From: Anaerolineae bacterium | GTDB lineage: Bacteria; Chloroflexota; Anaerolineae; Aggregatilineales; JAFGMM01 | Reading direction: 5' to 3' | Length of the DNA stretch: 64,000 nucleotides | Assembly (NCBI GenBank): GCA_027494055.1 | Contig: JAOSJO010000024.1 | Location: forward strand, 124,001 to 188,000 | Part shown: piece by piece, positions 38,925 through 48,131 of the stretch | How positions within the stretch are numbered: position 1 is the stretch's first letter | How the letters are laid out: every line of letters starts with the position of its first letter | The notes under the pieces: model-generated | Told to the model about the DNA's origin: nothing | The model's input: the letters and a program-made list of their open reading frames with translations, nothing else | Database searches by the model: none | Translations under genes and position numbers: made by a program

Positions 38925-40689
38925 GACGAGAAACCTCAAGGCCGCGAGCGCGACAGCCGTGGCTCATGGCGCTGATGCTCTTCGCCTTGCTGCTTGCCGG
39001 GTGCCGGCCACCGACTGCGACCGTCACGCCGACGCAGGCCGTCCCCACCGAGACGCCCCCGCCGACGCAGACCCCCACGCCCGACCCGCCGGTCACGCTC
39101 CCCGTGCCAACACAGGTTCCCTATTCCGCGCCGGCCCCGACCGACATGCCGGCGACCTCGCGGATCCGCAGCATGATCGACAGCGGTACGCTGCGCGTGG
39201 GCGTCAAGTTCAACGAGCCGCCGTTCGGGATGCTGGACAAAGACGGCAACGTCATCGGCTACGACGCCGACATCGCGCGCACGCTGGCCGAGAGCTGGGG
39301 CCTCGCGCTGGAGTTCGTGCAGGTGACCGACCAGACCGCCGTGCCCTACCTCCTCAGTGGCGAGGTGGATCTGCTGATTGCGGCCATGCCGCACCGCCGC
39401 GACTTCGAGCAGTTTATGGACTTCAGCGAGAGCTACTACCCGGATGGGCAGGCGGCGATGGTGCGCGCCGACTCGGATATTGGCAGCATCGGGCAGCTCA
39501 ACCAGCGGATGCTGGCGGCGGTGACAGGTTCGACGGCGGCGGAGGCGCTCGCCGCCAACAACCTTGAAGTCACGCTGTCGCTCGAAGACACGCTCGACGA
39601 GGCGCTGACCGCGCTTATGGGCAGCGAGGTTGACGCCGTGGTGGACAGCCTGGTCCACCTGCGCAACGCACAGGCAGGCCTCGGCGGCGCGGTGAAGATT
39701 CTCGACGACCTCCTGATGGCCGAGCCGCTCGCCATCGGGCTGCCGCGCTTTGACGTGAACCTGCGCAACGCCGTGAACCGCACGCTCCAGGCGCTCGAAG
39801 GCGGCGGGCGCATGGCCGAGATACACGGCGCGTGGTTCCCGAACGCGAATCACCCCGGCATGGTCACGTGGGAGTCGGTTGACACGCGCTCGTTCACGGA
39901 TTATCCGACCGACATCGCCTACGTCGATTCGGTGTTGGAGCGCATCGCGGAGGGCGGGACGCTCACGGTGGCGGGGCTATCGCAGGCCGGGGAGGGGCAG
40001 ACGCAGATGGAGGCGTTCTACCAGCAGCTTGTGGAGGCGATGGCCGCGCGCTGGGGCGTCCAGGTGGCTTTCGTGCCCAATACGGCTGACAACCCGGCGG
40101 CGAACGTGGCCGCCGGCAACGCGCAGCTTGCGGTGGGCGTCGAGCCGCGCTGGGATGGAGCCGACGCCGTGAGCTACAGCCAGGCCTTTCTGCTGCACGG
40201 CGACCGGTTGATGGTCCGTGCGGACAGCGAGGTGCGGGGCTTCGGCGACATGCGCGGCGACCGCGTGGCCGTCTTCGGCGACAACGCGGACGAGATGGAA
40301 ACCCGCGCCAACGACCTCGCGCTGAGCGCGCAGTGCGCCTCGCCGGCGTGCGCCAGGTTGCCGACGCGGAGGCCGCGCTCCAGGCGCTCAACCGCAACGA
40401 CGTTGACGCCGTCTTCGGCGACAGCATGGCGCTTGGCCCGTTCGTGCAGGCCAGCCCCGACGCGCTGCGCTTCACCGAGCGCTTCTACTCGCAGCGCGGC
40501 GTCGCGTTCGCGGTCCCGCGCAACGACGCGGACTTCCGCGCGCTGGTGAATTTCACGCTGCAAGACCTGGTGCGCGATGGCACTTACGACCGGCTGTATG
40601 CCGATCTGCTGGGCTGGGCCGAGCCGCTGCCGGTCGAGGTGTGGCCGGGCGACGGCTCGTGGTTGCGGGCGCGCTACGCGCTGGACTGA
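38921..40689 (+). CDS. Lipoprotein with two tandem solute-binding domains (SBP family 3), one frameshift
   Basis: The protein has about 589 residues. The signal peptide ends in the lipobox LLLAGC (Cys28), then a Pro/Thr-rich linker. The first solute-binding domain starts at IDSGTLRVGVKFNEPPFGML, continues with VIGYDADIARTLAESWG and includes RRDFEQFMDFSESYY, as in amino-acid binding proteins. A second, more diverged copy starts at AEGGTLTVAGLSQAG and ends with ALVNFTLQDLVRDGTYDRLY. The frame changes near 40335. No permease or ATPase gene adjoins; it could serve a transporter encoded elsewhere or act as a sensor. It overlaps nadD by four bases. Confidence 0.88.
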
Positions 40690-40713
40690 GCTGGAGGCGC
40701 ACCGCCGGCGCGC

Positions 40714-40947
40714 CTACTCGGCCGGCTCCGCGTGTTCGGTGGATTCGTCCGTGGGGGTAGGCTGCCAGTCGCGCGGGAGCTTGCCGCGCATCTGCTTGAC
40801 CGACACTTTGTTTATCCGGCGGCATTGCGGGCACGTGACGGCGTGATGGCTCTCCCCGCTTCCCACCGCCTCTGCAACGGCAGCTTCCAACTCCGCGCGG
40901 TTCAGGTTGATGGGCCAGCCGCACTTGAAACAGCGAAAATTAAACAT
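40714..40947 (-). CDS. Small zinc-ribbon protein
   Basis: This 77-residue protein has two Cys pairs, FRCFKCGWPIN near the start and TCPQCRRINKV in the middle, spaced like a zinc ribbon. The C-terminal tail is acidic and disordered. The ATG at 40947 follows AGAGGACGC. It may bind nucleic acid or partner proteins; no function is known. It stands alone between the solute-binding lipoprotein (convergent) and the ABC-2 exporter operon. Confidence 0.75.
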   Translation of the reverse strand: MFNFRCFKCGWPINLNRAELEAAVAEAVGSGESHHAVTCPQCRRINKVSVKQMRGKLPRDWQPTPTDESTEHAEPAE

Positions 40948-41043
40948 GGTTGCGTCCTCTCCAGGCCGGTCCTTCCCGACCGCTGCGAACTAACCCTATC
41001 GTAGCACAGTTCGCGCCGGAGAGGCCATACCAGCGGAAGCAAC

Positions 41044-41069
41044 AGGGCGCTCTATTGAGAGAGCGCCCT
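41044..41069 (-). terminator. Terminator of the ABC-2 exporter operon
   Basis: AGGGCGCTC (41044-41052) pairs with GAGCGCCCT (41061-41069) around a loop of eight bases, 40 bases beyond the permease stop on the minus strand. Confidence 0.65.
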
Positions 41070-41107
41070 TCGTTGGCGGAGGTTCCTGTCTGGACTGCGG
41101 TTGGTAG

Positions 41108-41910
41108 CTACAGCCCGACATCCCGGCGGTTGAAGGCCCACAGCGACCCGCCGAGCAGCAGCGCCGCCGCCGCCAATATGCCGAGGAAGTTCGGCCACGC
41201 CAGCCCGGTGTGCAGCACCGGTTCGGGGTCGAAGTAGTGGAAGATCGAGAGTTGGCGCAGCACGTCCGCGATACCGCCGCCCAACATCCCGCCAATGCTG
41301 TCGATGAGGTAGCTGGCGATCACAAAGACGATGGCGATGACAGCGGCGGTGTTGCGCCCGCGCACGAGCGCCGACACGAACGCGGTGAAGGCCATGACGA
41401 ACAGGTTCAGCGGGATCATGTTGAGAAAGCCCTGGAACAGGAGGCCAGTCTCGACGGAGTATTCTGTTGTCTGTTCCGCCAGAACCAGCGCCACGAAGCT
41501 CATCGCGATGATCCCAACCAGCATCACCGAGTACGCCGCCAGCTTCTCGATCACGACGCGCCACCGCGGCACCGGCAGGCTGAGCAGCACGTCCATGATG
41601 CCGGCGTCCTCCTCGTTGGCGGTGACGTTCAGCCCGGCGATCACGGCGAACACGGCGATGATAAGCGCTGAGTAGCTGAAGACAGCCCACGCCAGGTACC
41701 CTTCGACGGTTCCCAGCGTCTCCGGGTTCAGCCCGAAGATTTCCATGAACCCGGTTGGCATCTTCGACAGCATATCGGTGTACGCCGCCAGCATCTCGGA
41801 GTCGCCGAGGAGGACGGTCACGTACACGATGAGCAGTGAGGTGCCAATCCCCAGTAGAGAACCTGCCGCCAGCTTCGGCGGAGCACTTCCTTGAAGATTG
41901 CGCCGGCCAT
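41108..41910 (-). CDS. ABC-2 type transporter permease, one frameshift
   Basis: This membrane subunit has about 267 residues and six predicted helices (YSALIIAVFAVIAGLNVTAN, VMLVGIIAMSFVALVLAEQ, LNLFVMAFTAFVSALVRG, AAVIAIVFVIASYLIDSIGG and NFLGILAAAALLLGGSLWAF). The segment ANEEDAGIMDVLLSLPVPRW is characteristic of ABC-2 permeases. The N-terminus MAGAIFKEVLRRSWRQVLYW is in another frame; one G is missing in the run near 41845. The ATG at 41910 overlaps the ATPase stop by one base, so the pair is coupled and forms one exporter. Confidence 0.88.
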
Positions 41911-42875
41911 CACAGCACCTCCATGACTTTGCGCGTCCCGGCTCTTGACGGCGTCGCGCCGTTGTTGCCGTAGTACGTGAGGAAGACCTCTTCCAGCGTC
42001 GGTTCCTCGACCCGAATGTCCTCGATGTACAGCCCGTCTACTGCGTCCAGCAGCGGCATGAAGTCGCCGGTCAGGCGCAGGCTGACTGTGTGATGTGCGA
42101 CATCCACATCGCTCGCGCCGGGAAGGCGCTCCAGGCGCGCCATCGTGGCGGCAGGGACCGCCTCACGGAACTGGAGCCGCACCCAGCGGAAATCGACGTG
42201 CGTCAGCCTCTCGACGGTCTCGACCGCCTTCAGCCGGCCGTCTTTGAGGATGCCGACCCGGTCGCAGATCGCCTGCACCTCGCCCAGCAGGTGCGACGAG
42301 AGGAACACGGTGCGGCCCGCGTCGCGCGCCTCGCGCATCAACTGGTTGAAGGTCTGTTGCACGAGCGGGTCGAGGCCGTTGGTCGGCTCGTCCAGGATAA
42401 GCAGTTCGGGTTCGTGCATCAGCGCGATCACCAACCCGAGCTTGCGCCGGTTGCCCGACGAATAGTCACGCACCCGCCGGCTCAGGTCCAGCGCCAGCCG
42501 CTCGGCCAGCTCGTCGGCGTAGGCCGTGCTGGGCATCCCGCGCACGCTGGCAATGTACTGCACGACTTGGCGTCCGGTGCGCGCCTTCCACAGGCTCAGC
42601 TCGCCGGGCAGGAAGCCGATGCGGCGGCGGATCGCGACGCTCTCCGCGCGGGCGTCCAAGCCGAGGATTTCGGCAGTGCCGCGCGTCGGGCGGATCAGGT
42701 CGAGCAACATGCGGATGGTGGTCGTCTTGCCCGCGCCGTTCGGCCCCAGGTAGCCAAAGATTTCGCCGGGCCGCACTTCCAGATTCAGGCTGTCCAGCGC
42801 GAGCGTGTCGCCCTGGCGCGACCGGTACACCTTTGTGAGATCGTCGCTTCGGATTACAGGCAGCTTGTTGTTCAT
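41910..42875 (-). CDS. ABC transporter ATP-binding protein
   Basis: This 321-residue ATPase belongs to the DrrA/CcmA-like exporter group. It has Walker A GYLGPNGAGKTTTIRML, a Q-loop region, the signature YSSGNRRKLGLVIAL (a variant of LSGGQ with Ser-Ser-Gly-Asn), Walker B LLILDEPTNGLD and the switch His in VFLSSHLLGEV. The C-terminal extension (about residues 225-321) is typical of exporters for drugs or polysaccharides. The permease gene follows directly. A TATAAT on the minus strand at 43017-43012 may be the promoter of the operon. Confidence 0.93.
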   Translation of the reverse strand: MNNKLPVIRSDDLTKVYRSRQGDTLALDSLNLEVRPGEIFGYLGPNGAGKTTTIRMLLDLIRPTRGTAEILGLDARAESVAIRRRIGFLPGELSLWKARTGRQVVQYIASVRGMPSTAYADELAERLALDLSRRVRDYSSGNRRKLGLVIALMHEPELLILDEPTNGLDPLVQQTFNQLMREARDAGRTVFLSSHLLGEVQAICDRVGILKDGRLKAVETVERLTHVDFRWVRLQFREAVPAATMARLERLPGASDVDVAHHTVSLRLTGDFMPLLDAVDGLYIEDIRVEEPTLEEVFLTYYGNNGATPSRAGTRKVMEVL

Positions 42876-43205
42876 CGCTCTTTCCTTTCGATCCCAGTCT
42901 CAATCCCGACGCCCAAACGCGCGCGTTCGGGTGAGCATATGCCAAGAATACGACAGGTTGTGTTTGTCAGGCCCCCAATTCTTAGGGTTATTAGGTCTTC
43001 AAAATTCTAAAATTATATGCGCCTAAATATTCTATCATGGATCAGGAAATATGCAACCCGCCGTTCCCCGTGTGGGGTACCCCGCCGCGTTCGCCCTGCA
43101 CTGCGCGCCCGTTTGCCTCTGCGTCCTTGTATGTCGTTGCCTTGACAAACAACTGCTGCTGGCGATAATTTAGCTGGCAAACATTCAGATGGTGGTGTAG
43201 ATGAC
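42876..43205. other. Divergent control region between the ABC-2 exporter and the marR operon
   Basis: No gene is visible in 330 bases. An AT-rich patch (42980-43040) contains TATAAT on the minus strand (43017-43012), probably serving the exporter. The plus strand carries the marR promoter and operator (43143-43181). Confidence 0.6.
43143..43181 (+). promoter_or_regulatory. marR promoter with overlapping operator
   Basis: TTGACA (43143-43148), 17 bases, TAATTT (43166-43171). The word TTAGCTGGCAAA at 43170-43181 overlaps the -10 edge and the transcription start, and recurs exactly before the ABC exporter genes (43667-43678). This fits autorepression by the MarR protein. Confidence 0.65.
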
Positions 43206-43640
43206 ATGACCATCGCAATCGACATCCAGCGGCTTATCCCGCAGGTATGCAGGGCGCATCACGCGCTGGCCCAGGTGTTGTTCGGCGAGCTTGGCCTGTA
43301 TCGTGGACAACCTGCCGTGCTGGAGCTTCTTTGGGAACAGGACGGTCGCACGCACACCGAGTTGGGCGAGGCGCTCCGTGTGCAGCCGGCGACGGTGACC
43401 AAGATGATGCAGCGCATGGAGCAGGCCGGCTTCCTTGAGCGCCGCCCAGACCCGGACGATCAGCGCGTCTCGCGCGTTTACCTGACGCCGCGCGCCTGGG
43501 AGGTCAGGCCGGCGGTCATGCGCATCGTCGAAACGCTGGCGGAAGTGACGATGCAGGATTTCACGCTCGAAGAACAGGCGCTGCTGCGCCGCTTCCTCGT
43601 GCAGATGCGCGACAATTTGCGCAGGGTGAGCATGGAATAG
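43206..43640 (+). CDS. MarR family transcriptional regulator
   Basis: This 144-residue winged-helix dimer has the usual MarR layout: N-terminal helices (IDIQRLIPQVCRAHHALAQV), the DNA-binding helix in LGEALRVQPATVTKMMQRME, the wing RRPDPDDQRVSRVYLTPRA, and C-terminal dimerisation helices. It sits just upstream of two ABC exporter genes. An identical 12-base word occurs before marR and before the exporter pair, so it most likely represses both itself and the exporter until a drug-like ligand binds. The ATG at 43206 is the family-typical start. Confidence 0.92.
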   Translation: MTIAIDIQRLIPQVCRAHHALAQVLFGELGLYRGQPAVLELLWEQDGRTHTELGEALRVQPATVTKMMQRMEQAGFLERRPDPDDQRVSRVYLTPRAWEVRPAVMRIVETLAEVTMQDFTLEEQALLRRFLVQMRDNLRRVSME

Positions 43641-43666
43641 GATTCTTCTCTTATTTGCCTGGTTAA

Positions 43667-43678
43667 TTAGCTGGCAAA
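43667..43678 (+). promoter_or_regulatory. Second candidate MarR operator, before the ABC exporter genes
   Basis: TTAGCTGGCAAA (43667-43678) is identical to 43170-43181. Here it forms the right half of an imperfect palindrome with TTTGCC at 43654-43659. It lies 15 bases before the ATG at 43693. Confidence 0.6.
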
Positions 43679-43692
43679 GTAACAGGAGGCTC

Positions 43693-45465
43693 ATGAACGA
43701 CCTGCGACGCCTGGCGTCATTCATCAAACCCTATTGGAAGCAGGCACTTATTGCACCATTGCTGATGGTCCTCGAAGTCGCGATGGACCTGTTGCAGCCC
43801 CGGCTCATGCAGCACATTGTCGATGTGGGCATTCCCGCCAAAGACCTGTCCATCGTGCTCGGCACCGGGCTGCTCATGGTCACGGTGGCGCTCATCGGGG
43901 CGGTGGGCGGCGTCGGCTGCACGATCTTCGCGGTGCGCGCGGCGGTGAACTACGGCACCGACCTGCGCAGCGCGATGTACCGCAAGGTGCAGACCCTGTC
44001 GTTCGGCAACCTGGACAAGCTCGGCACCGGCCAGCTTATCACGCGCCTGACAAACGACGTGATCCAGGTACAGGACGTGGTGCTGATCGCGCTGCGCATC
44101 CTGGTCAGGACGCCGCTGCTGGTGGTCGGCAGCCTGATCATGGCGGTGCTGACCAGTCCGCGCCTGGCGCTGCTGCTCATTGCGCTGATGCCGGTGCTGA
44201 TCGTCATCCTGGCGGTTGTCGTCCGGCGCGCCTATCCGCTCTACGCGCGCGTCCAGGACAGGCTGGACCGGCTGAACACCGTCATCCAGGAGAACCTCGC
44301 GGGCGTGCGCGTGGTGAAGGCGTTCGTGCGCGGCGACCACGAGAACCGGCGCTTTGGGACCGCGAACGACGAGTTGATGACGAGTTCCATCCGGGCCATG
44401 CAGCTCAGCGCCGTCGTCCAGCCGATCATGATGCTGGTGTTGAACTTCGGCGTTGTGGCGGCGATCTGGTTCGGCGGCGTCGCAGTGATCCACGAGACGA
44501 TGACGGTCGGTCAGGTTGTGGCCTTCGTGGACTACATGCGCCAGACGTTGTTCTCTCTGATGATGGTCAGTATGCTGCTCATGCGCATCTCGCGCGCGCA
44601 GGCCTCCGCCGTGCGCATCGTCGAGGTGCTTGACAGCCAGCCCGACATCCAGGACCCGCCCAACGCGCAACCGGTGTTCGCGCCCCAGGGCCGGGTCGCC
44701 TTCGAGGGAGTGACGTTCGGCTACGACGGCGGCGAGCCGGTGCTTCGCGACATCAGCTTCGTGGCCGAACCCGGCCAGACCGTCGCCATCCTGGGCGCGA
44801 CCGGCTCCGGCAAATCCAGCCTCGTCCACCTGATCCCACGCTTCTACGACGTGGGGGCTGGGCGCATCACCATCGACGGGGTGGATGTGCGCAACGTCAG
44901 CCAGTCGGCGCTCCGCGCCAGCATCGGCATCGCCTTTCAGGAATCGGTGTTGTTCTCCGGCGCCATTGCCGACAACATCCAGCAGGGGAAGGCCGGCGCA
45001 AGCGAGGCGGAAATCGTCAGGGCTGCGCAGGCCGCCCAGGCGCACGACTTCATCGCCGCGCTGCCCGACGGCTATGCGACCGAACTCGGCCAGCGCGGCG
45101 TCAACCTCTCCGGCGGGCAGAAGCAGCGGGTCGCTATTGCGCGCGCGCTGGTCCGGCAGCCGGCCATCCTGATCCTCGACGACAGCACCAGCGCGGTCGA
45201 TGTCGAAACCGAAACCCGCATCCAGGCCGAGCTAGACAGGATCATGGAGGGGCGCACCAGCTTCGTCGTCGCGCAGCGCATCAGCACCGTGCTCAACGCG
45301 GACAAAATCCTGGTGCTGGACAACGGACGGCTGGTCGCCGAAGGGACGCATTCCGAACTGCTGGAGTCCAGCCCGATCTACCGTGAAATCTACGAATCGC
45401 AGCTCGGCAACGGCGTCGTTGCCCCACAGCAGGAGACCGCGCATGTCAGCCTCCAAAGACACTAA
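43693..45465 (+). CDS. ABC multidrug exporter half-transporter A (degenerate ATP site)
   Basis: This 590-residue protein has an exporter-type membrane domain (six helices, residues about 15-310) fused to an ATPase. Walker A is AILGATGSGKSSLVH, signature VNLSGGQKQRVA and Walker B ILILDDSTSAVD, where Asp497 replaces the catalytic Glu. In known heterodimeric exporters such as BmrCD, LmrCD and TM287/288, one subunit carries this substitution and its partner has an altered signature, as seen in the next gene. The gene follows marR by about 50 bases with AGGAGG before the start. Confidence 0.93.
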   Translation: MNDLRRLASFIKPYWKQALIAPLLMVLEVAMDLLQPRLMQHIVDVGIPAKDLSIVLGTGLLMVTVALIGAVGGVGCTIFAVRAAVNYGTDLRSAMYRKVQTLSFGNLDKLGTGQLITRLTNDVIQVQDVVLIALRILVRTPLLVVGSLIMAVLTSPRLALLLIALMPVLIVILAVVVRRAYPLYARVQDRLDRLNTVIQENLAGVRVVKAFVRGDHENRRFGTANDELMTSSIRAMQLSAVVQPIMMLVLNFGVVAAIWFGGVAVIHETMTVGQVVAFVDYMRQTLFSLMMVSMLLMRISRAQASAVRIVEVLDSQPDIQDPPNAQPVFAPQGRVAFEGVTFGYDGGEPVLRDISFVAEPGQTVAILGATGSGKSSLVHLIPRFYDVGAGRITIDGVDVRNVSQSALRASIGIAFQESVLFSGAIADNIQQGKAGASEAEIVRAAQAAQAHDFIAALPDGYATELGQRGVNLSGGQKQRVAIARALVRQPAILILDDSTSAVDVETETRIQAELDRIMEGRTSFVVAQRISTVLNADKILVLDNGRLVAEGTHSELLESSPIYREIYESQLGNGVVAPQQETAHVSLQRH

Positions 45466-47296
45466 GTCCCAGGCGCCGCCCCGGTTGGGCTTCGGCCCCA
45501 GGGGAGGGCCGCACGCCTTCGCGAGCGTCGATGCGCGCCCCTCCGACAGCCGGGGCGCGATGCTGCGGCTGTGGGGCTACCTGCGGCGTCAGCGCCTGTT
45601 GCTGGCGGTTGCCATCGTCCTGGTCGCCGTCACTACCGGCCTGAGCCTGCTCACCCCGTACCTGATGGGCGTCGCCATCGACGACTACATCCTGGTCGGC
45701 GACGTTGACGGGCTGATGCACGTCATCTTCCTGTTCATCGCGATCTTCGCCGGCCTGTCGCTGACCGTGTGGCTGCAATCGATCCTGATGATCCGCGTCG
45801 CCCAGCGAACCGTGTACACGCTGCGTTCTGACCTGTTCGCCCGGCTGCAAACGCTGTCGCTGCGCTTCTTCGACCAGCGAACGCATGGCGAGCTGATGAG
45901 CCGCCTGACCAATGACGTGGAAAACGTCAACGCCGTGCTCACCGAGAGTGTCACAAGTTTCTTCTCGGCCATCCTGACGCTGGTCGGCATCGTGATCGTG
46001 ATGTTTTCCATCAACACAGGCCTCGCGCTGATCAGCCTGATTGTCGTTCCGCTGATGGCGCTTCTGACCCGCTACATCGCCCGCCACACCCGGCAGGGGT
46101 TCCGCGACCAGCAGGCGGCGTTGGGCACGCTGAACGGCTTGATCGAAGAGACCATCACGGGCGGCAAGGTCATCCGCGCCTACGGGCGCGAGCAGGCCGT
46201 GATCGACGACTTCGAAGTGGTGAACCAGCGGCTGCGCGAGGCCTCGATCCGGGCGCAGACCTTCGTCGGCACGATGGGGCCGGGCAGCAACGCCATCAAC
46301 AATATTGGCTTTGCGATCATCACATGCGCCGGCGGCTGGATGGCGCTGGAGGGCCTGGCGACAATCGGCACCATCGTCAGCTTCCTGACCTACGTGCAGC
46401 AGTTGCGCCGTCCCATCAACGAGATCGCAAACCTGTTCAACACCATCCAGGCGGCGCTGGCTGGGGCCGAACGCGTCTTTGAGACGCTTGACGAGGTTCC
46501 CGAAATGGAAGACGCTCCGGACGCCGTGCCGCTGGAGACGCTGGATGGCAGGGTGGTCTTCGACGACGTGACGTTTGGCTACGAGGAAGACCTGCCGGTG
46601 CTCAAGCACGTCAACCTGGAGGCCGCGCCGGGCCAGACGATTGCCCTGGTTGGCCCGACCGGCGCGGGCAAGACGACGCTCATCAACCTGCTCTCGCGCT
46701 TCTACGATGTCGGCGCCGGGAGCATCAAAGTCGATGGGCACGACATCCGCCGGGTGCGCAAGGACGATTTACGCCGCCGGCTGGGGGTCGTGTTACAGGA
46801 TACGTTCTTGTTTTCTGAGACGGTCATGGAGAACATCCGCTATGGGCGGCTTGACGCGACCGACGAGGAGGTGATCGCCGCCGCCAGGCTGGCGAACGCC
46901 GACCATTTCATCCGCCGGCTGCCCCAGGGCTATCAGACCATGCTCTCGGAGCGCGCCGAGAACCTGAGCCAGGGTCAGCGGCAGTTGCTGGCGATTGCGC
47001 GGGCGATCCTGGCCGACCCGGCGATCCTGATTCTGGATGAGGCGACCAGCAGCGTTGACACGCGCACCGAGGTGCAGATTCAGGAGGCGATGCTGCGCCT
47101 GATGGCAGGGCGCACCAGCTTCGTGATTGCGCACCGGTTGAGCACGATCCGGCAGGCCGACCGGATTCTGGTGCTGCGCGACGGCCAGATCGTCGAGCGC
47201 GGCACGCACCGGGAACTGCTCGCGCAGAAGGGCTTCTACCACCACCTGTATATGAGCCAGTTCAAGCAATCCACCCATCTGCTCACGGCGTCGTAA
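45443..47296 (+). CDS. ABC multidrug exporter half-transporter B (catalytic ATP site)
   Basis: This 617-residue partner of the preceding gene overlaps it by 23 bases. A hydrophilic N-terminus of about 45 residues precedes six helices and the ATPase. Walker A is VGPTGAGKTTLINL, Walker B ILILDEATSSVD with catalytic Glu533, while the signature is altered to NLSQGQRQL. The two proteins together make one full ATP site (Walker motifs here plus LSGGQ of half A) and one degenerate site, the hallmark of heterodimeric drug exporters. The start ATG 45443 follows AGGAG inside the upstream gene. Confidence 0.93.
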   Translation: MSASKDTKSQAPPRLGFGPRGGPHAFASVDARPSDSRGAMLRLWGYLRRQRLLLAVAIVLVAVTTGLSLLTPYLMGVAIDDYILVGDVDGLMHVIFLFIAIFAGLSLTVWLQSILMIRVAQRTVYTLRSDLFARLQTLSLRFFDQRTHGELMSRLTNDVENVNAVLTESVTSFFSAILTLVGIVIVMFSINTGLALISLIVVPLMALLTRYIARHTRQGFRDQQAALGTLNGLIEETITGGKVIRAYGREQAVIDDFEVVNQRLREASIRAQTFVGTMGPGSNAINNIGFAIITCAGGWMALEGLATIGTIVSFLTYVQQLRRPINEIANLFNTIQAALAGAERVFETLDEVPEMEDAPDAVPLETLDGRVVFDDVTFGYEEDLPVLKHVNLEAAPGQTIALVGPTGAGKTTLINLLSRFYDVGAGSIKVDGHDIRRVRKDDLRRRLGVVLQDTFLFSETVMENIRYGRLDATDEEVIAAARLANADHFIRRLPQGYQTMLSERAENLSQGQRQLLAIARAILADPAILILDEATSSVDTRTEVQIQEAMLRLMAGRTSFVIAHRLSTIRQADRILVLRDGQIVERGTHRELLAQKGFYHHLYMSQFKQSTHLLTAS

Positions 47297-47358
47297 CATC
47301 AGGGGACCCTGTAAGACTCACCGGGCGGTGTCGTGGTTCGCGGGCCTCAGTCTCGGAA

Positions 47359-47387
47359 TTGCATTCATGTTCGGCCAATGATACACT
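47359..47387 (+). promoter_or_regulatory. Promoter of the response regulator gene
   Basis: TTGCAT (47359-47364), 17 bases, TACACT (47382-47387). The ATG at 47398 lies 10 bases further, so the transcript would have a leader of only about four bases. Confidence 0.65.
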
Positions 47388-47397
47388 AAGCTTTACT

Positions 47398-48090
47398 ATG
47401 CGGATACTAATCGTTGACGACGAGCAGGCAATCCGTGATGCGCTTGGGCGCAAGCTCAAACGCGAGGGTTACGACGTGTCGTTGGCCGCCAACGGCCTCG
47501 AAGGGTTGCGCCTCTTCCACGGTGAGCATCCCGATCTCGTCATCCTCGACATCGTGATGCCAGAGATGGACGGCCTCACCGTGTGCCGGCGCATCCGCGA
47601 GGTCTCGGAGACGCCCGTGCTCATGCTCTCCGCCCAGGCCGTCACCGAAGAAGACATCATCGATGGGCTGAACGCCGGCGCAGACGAATACCTGGTCAAG
47701 CCGATCCGGCTCAACGAGTTCGCGGCGCGGGTGCGCGCTCTGCTGCGGCGGTCAAATGTCCCGACCCCGCAGGACGACTCCACCTACAACGATGGGTACC
47801 TCAGCATCGACGTGGTGGGGCGGCATGTGCGCGTGTCCGGGCAGCGGGTGCACCTCACGCCCACCGAGTTCAAGCTGCTGACCGTGCTGCTGGAGAACGC
47901 CGGGCGGGTGGTGCCGCAACGCGAACTGCTTGAGCAGGTCTGGGGGCGTGAGTACATCGACGACGTGTACTATCCGCGCGTGTATGTGAGTCAGCTCCGC
48001 CGCAAGGTCGAACCGGATCCGGCGAACCCCATTTACATCCTCACTGAGCATCGCGTCGGCTACCGTTTCGAACGACAGGACAAGAGCTGA
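47398..48090 (+). CDS. OmpR/PhoB-type response regulator
   Basis: This is a 230-residue two-component regulator. The receiver domain starts MRILIVDDEQAIRDALG with the acidic pair, has the phosphorylation Asp in DLVILDIVMPEMDG and the conserved Lys in EYLVKPIRLNEF. The C-terminal winged helix has LTPTEFKLLTVLLENAGRVV, LLEQVWGREY, VYVSQLRRKVEPDP and ILTEHRVGYRF. ATG 47398 is at the exact family start and lacks a ribosome site, consistent with a leaderless mRNA. A histidine kinase gene follows after about 40 bases. Confidence 0.95.
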   Translation: MRILIVDDEQAIRDALGRKLKREGYDVSLAANGLEGLRLFHGEHPDLVILDIVMPEMDGLTVCRRIREVSETPVLMLSAQAVTEEDIIDGLNAGADEYLVKPIRLNEFAARVRALLRRSNVPTPQDDSTYNDGYLSIDVVGRHVRVSGQRVHLTPTEFKLLTVLLENAGRVVPQRELLEQVWGREYIDDVYYPRVYVSQLRRKVEPDPANPIYILTEHRVGYRFERQDKS

Positions 48091-48131
48091 GCCGCGGCAC
48101 GTTGCGGAGGCAGCCCTAGCGCGGCGCGGTC

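Noticed and set aside
38968..39150. Pro/Thr-rich lipoprotein linkers as DNA tandem repeats
   Set aside because: The repeats in the linkers at about 7700-7850, 39010-39150 and 58960-59470 are irregular codon-level biases of TP-rich linkers, not true tandem DNA repeats.
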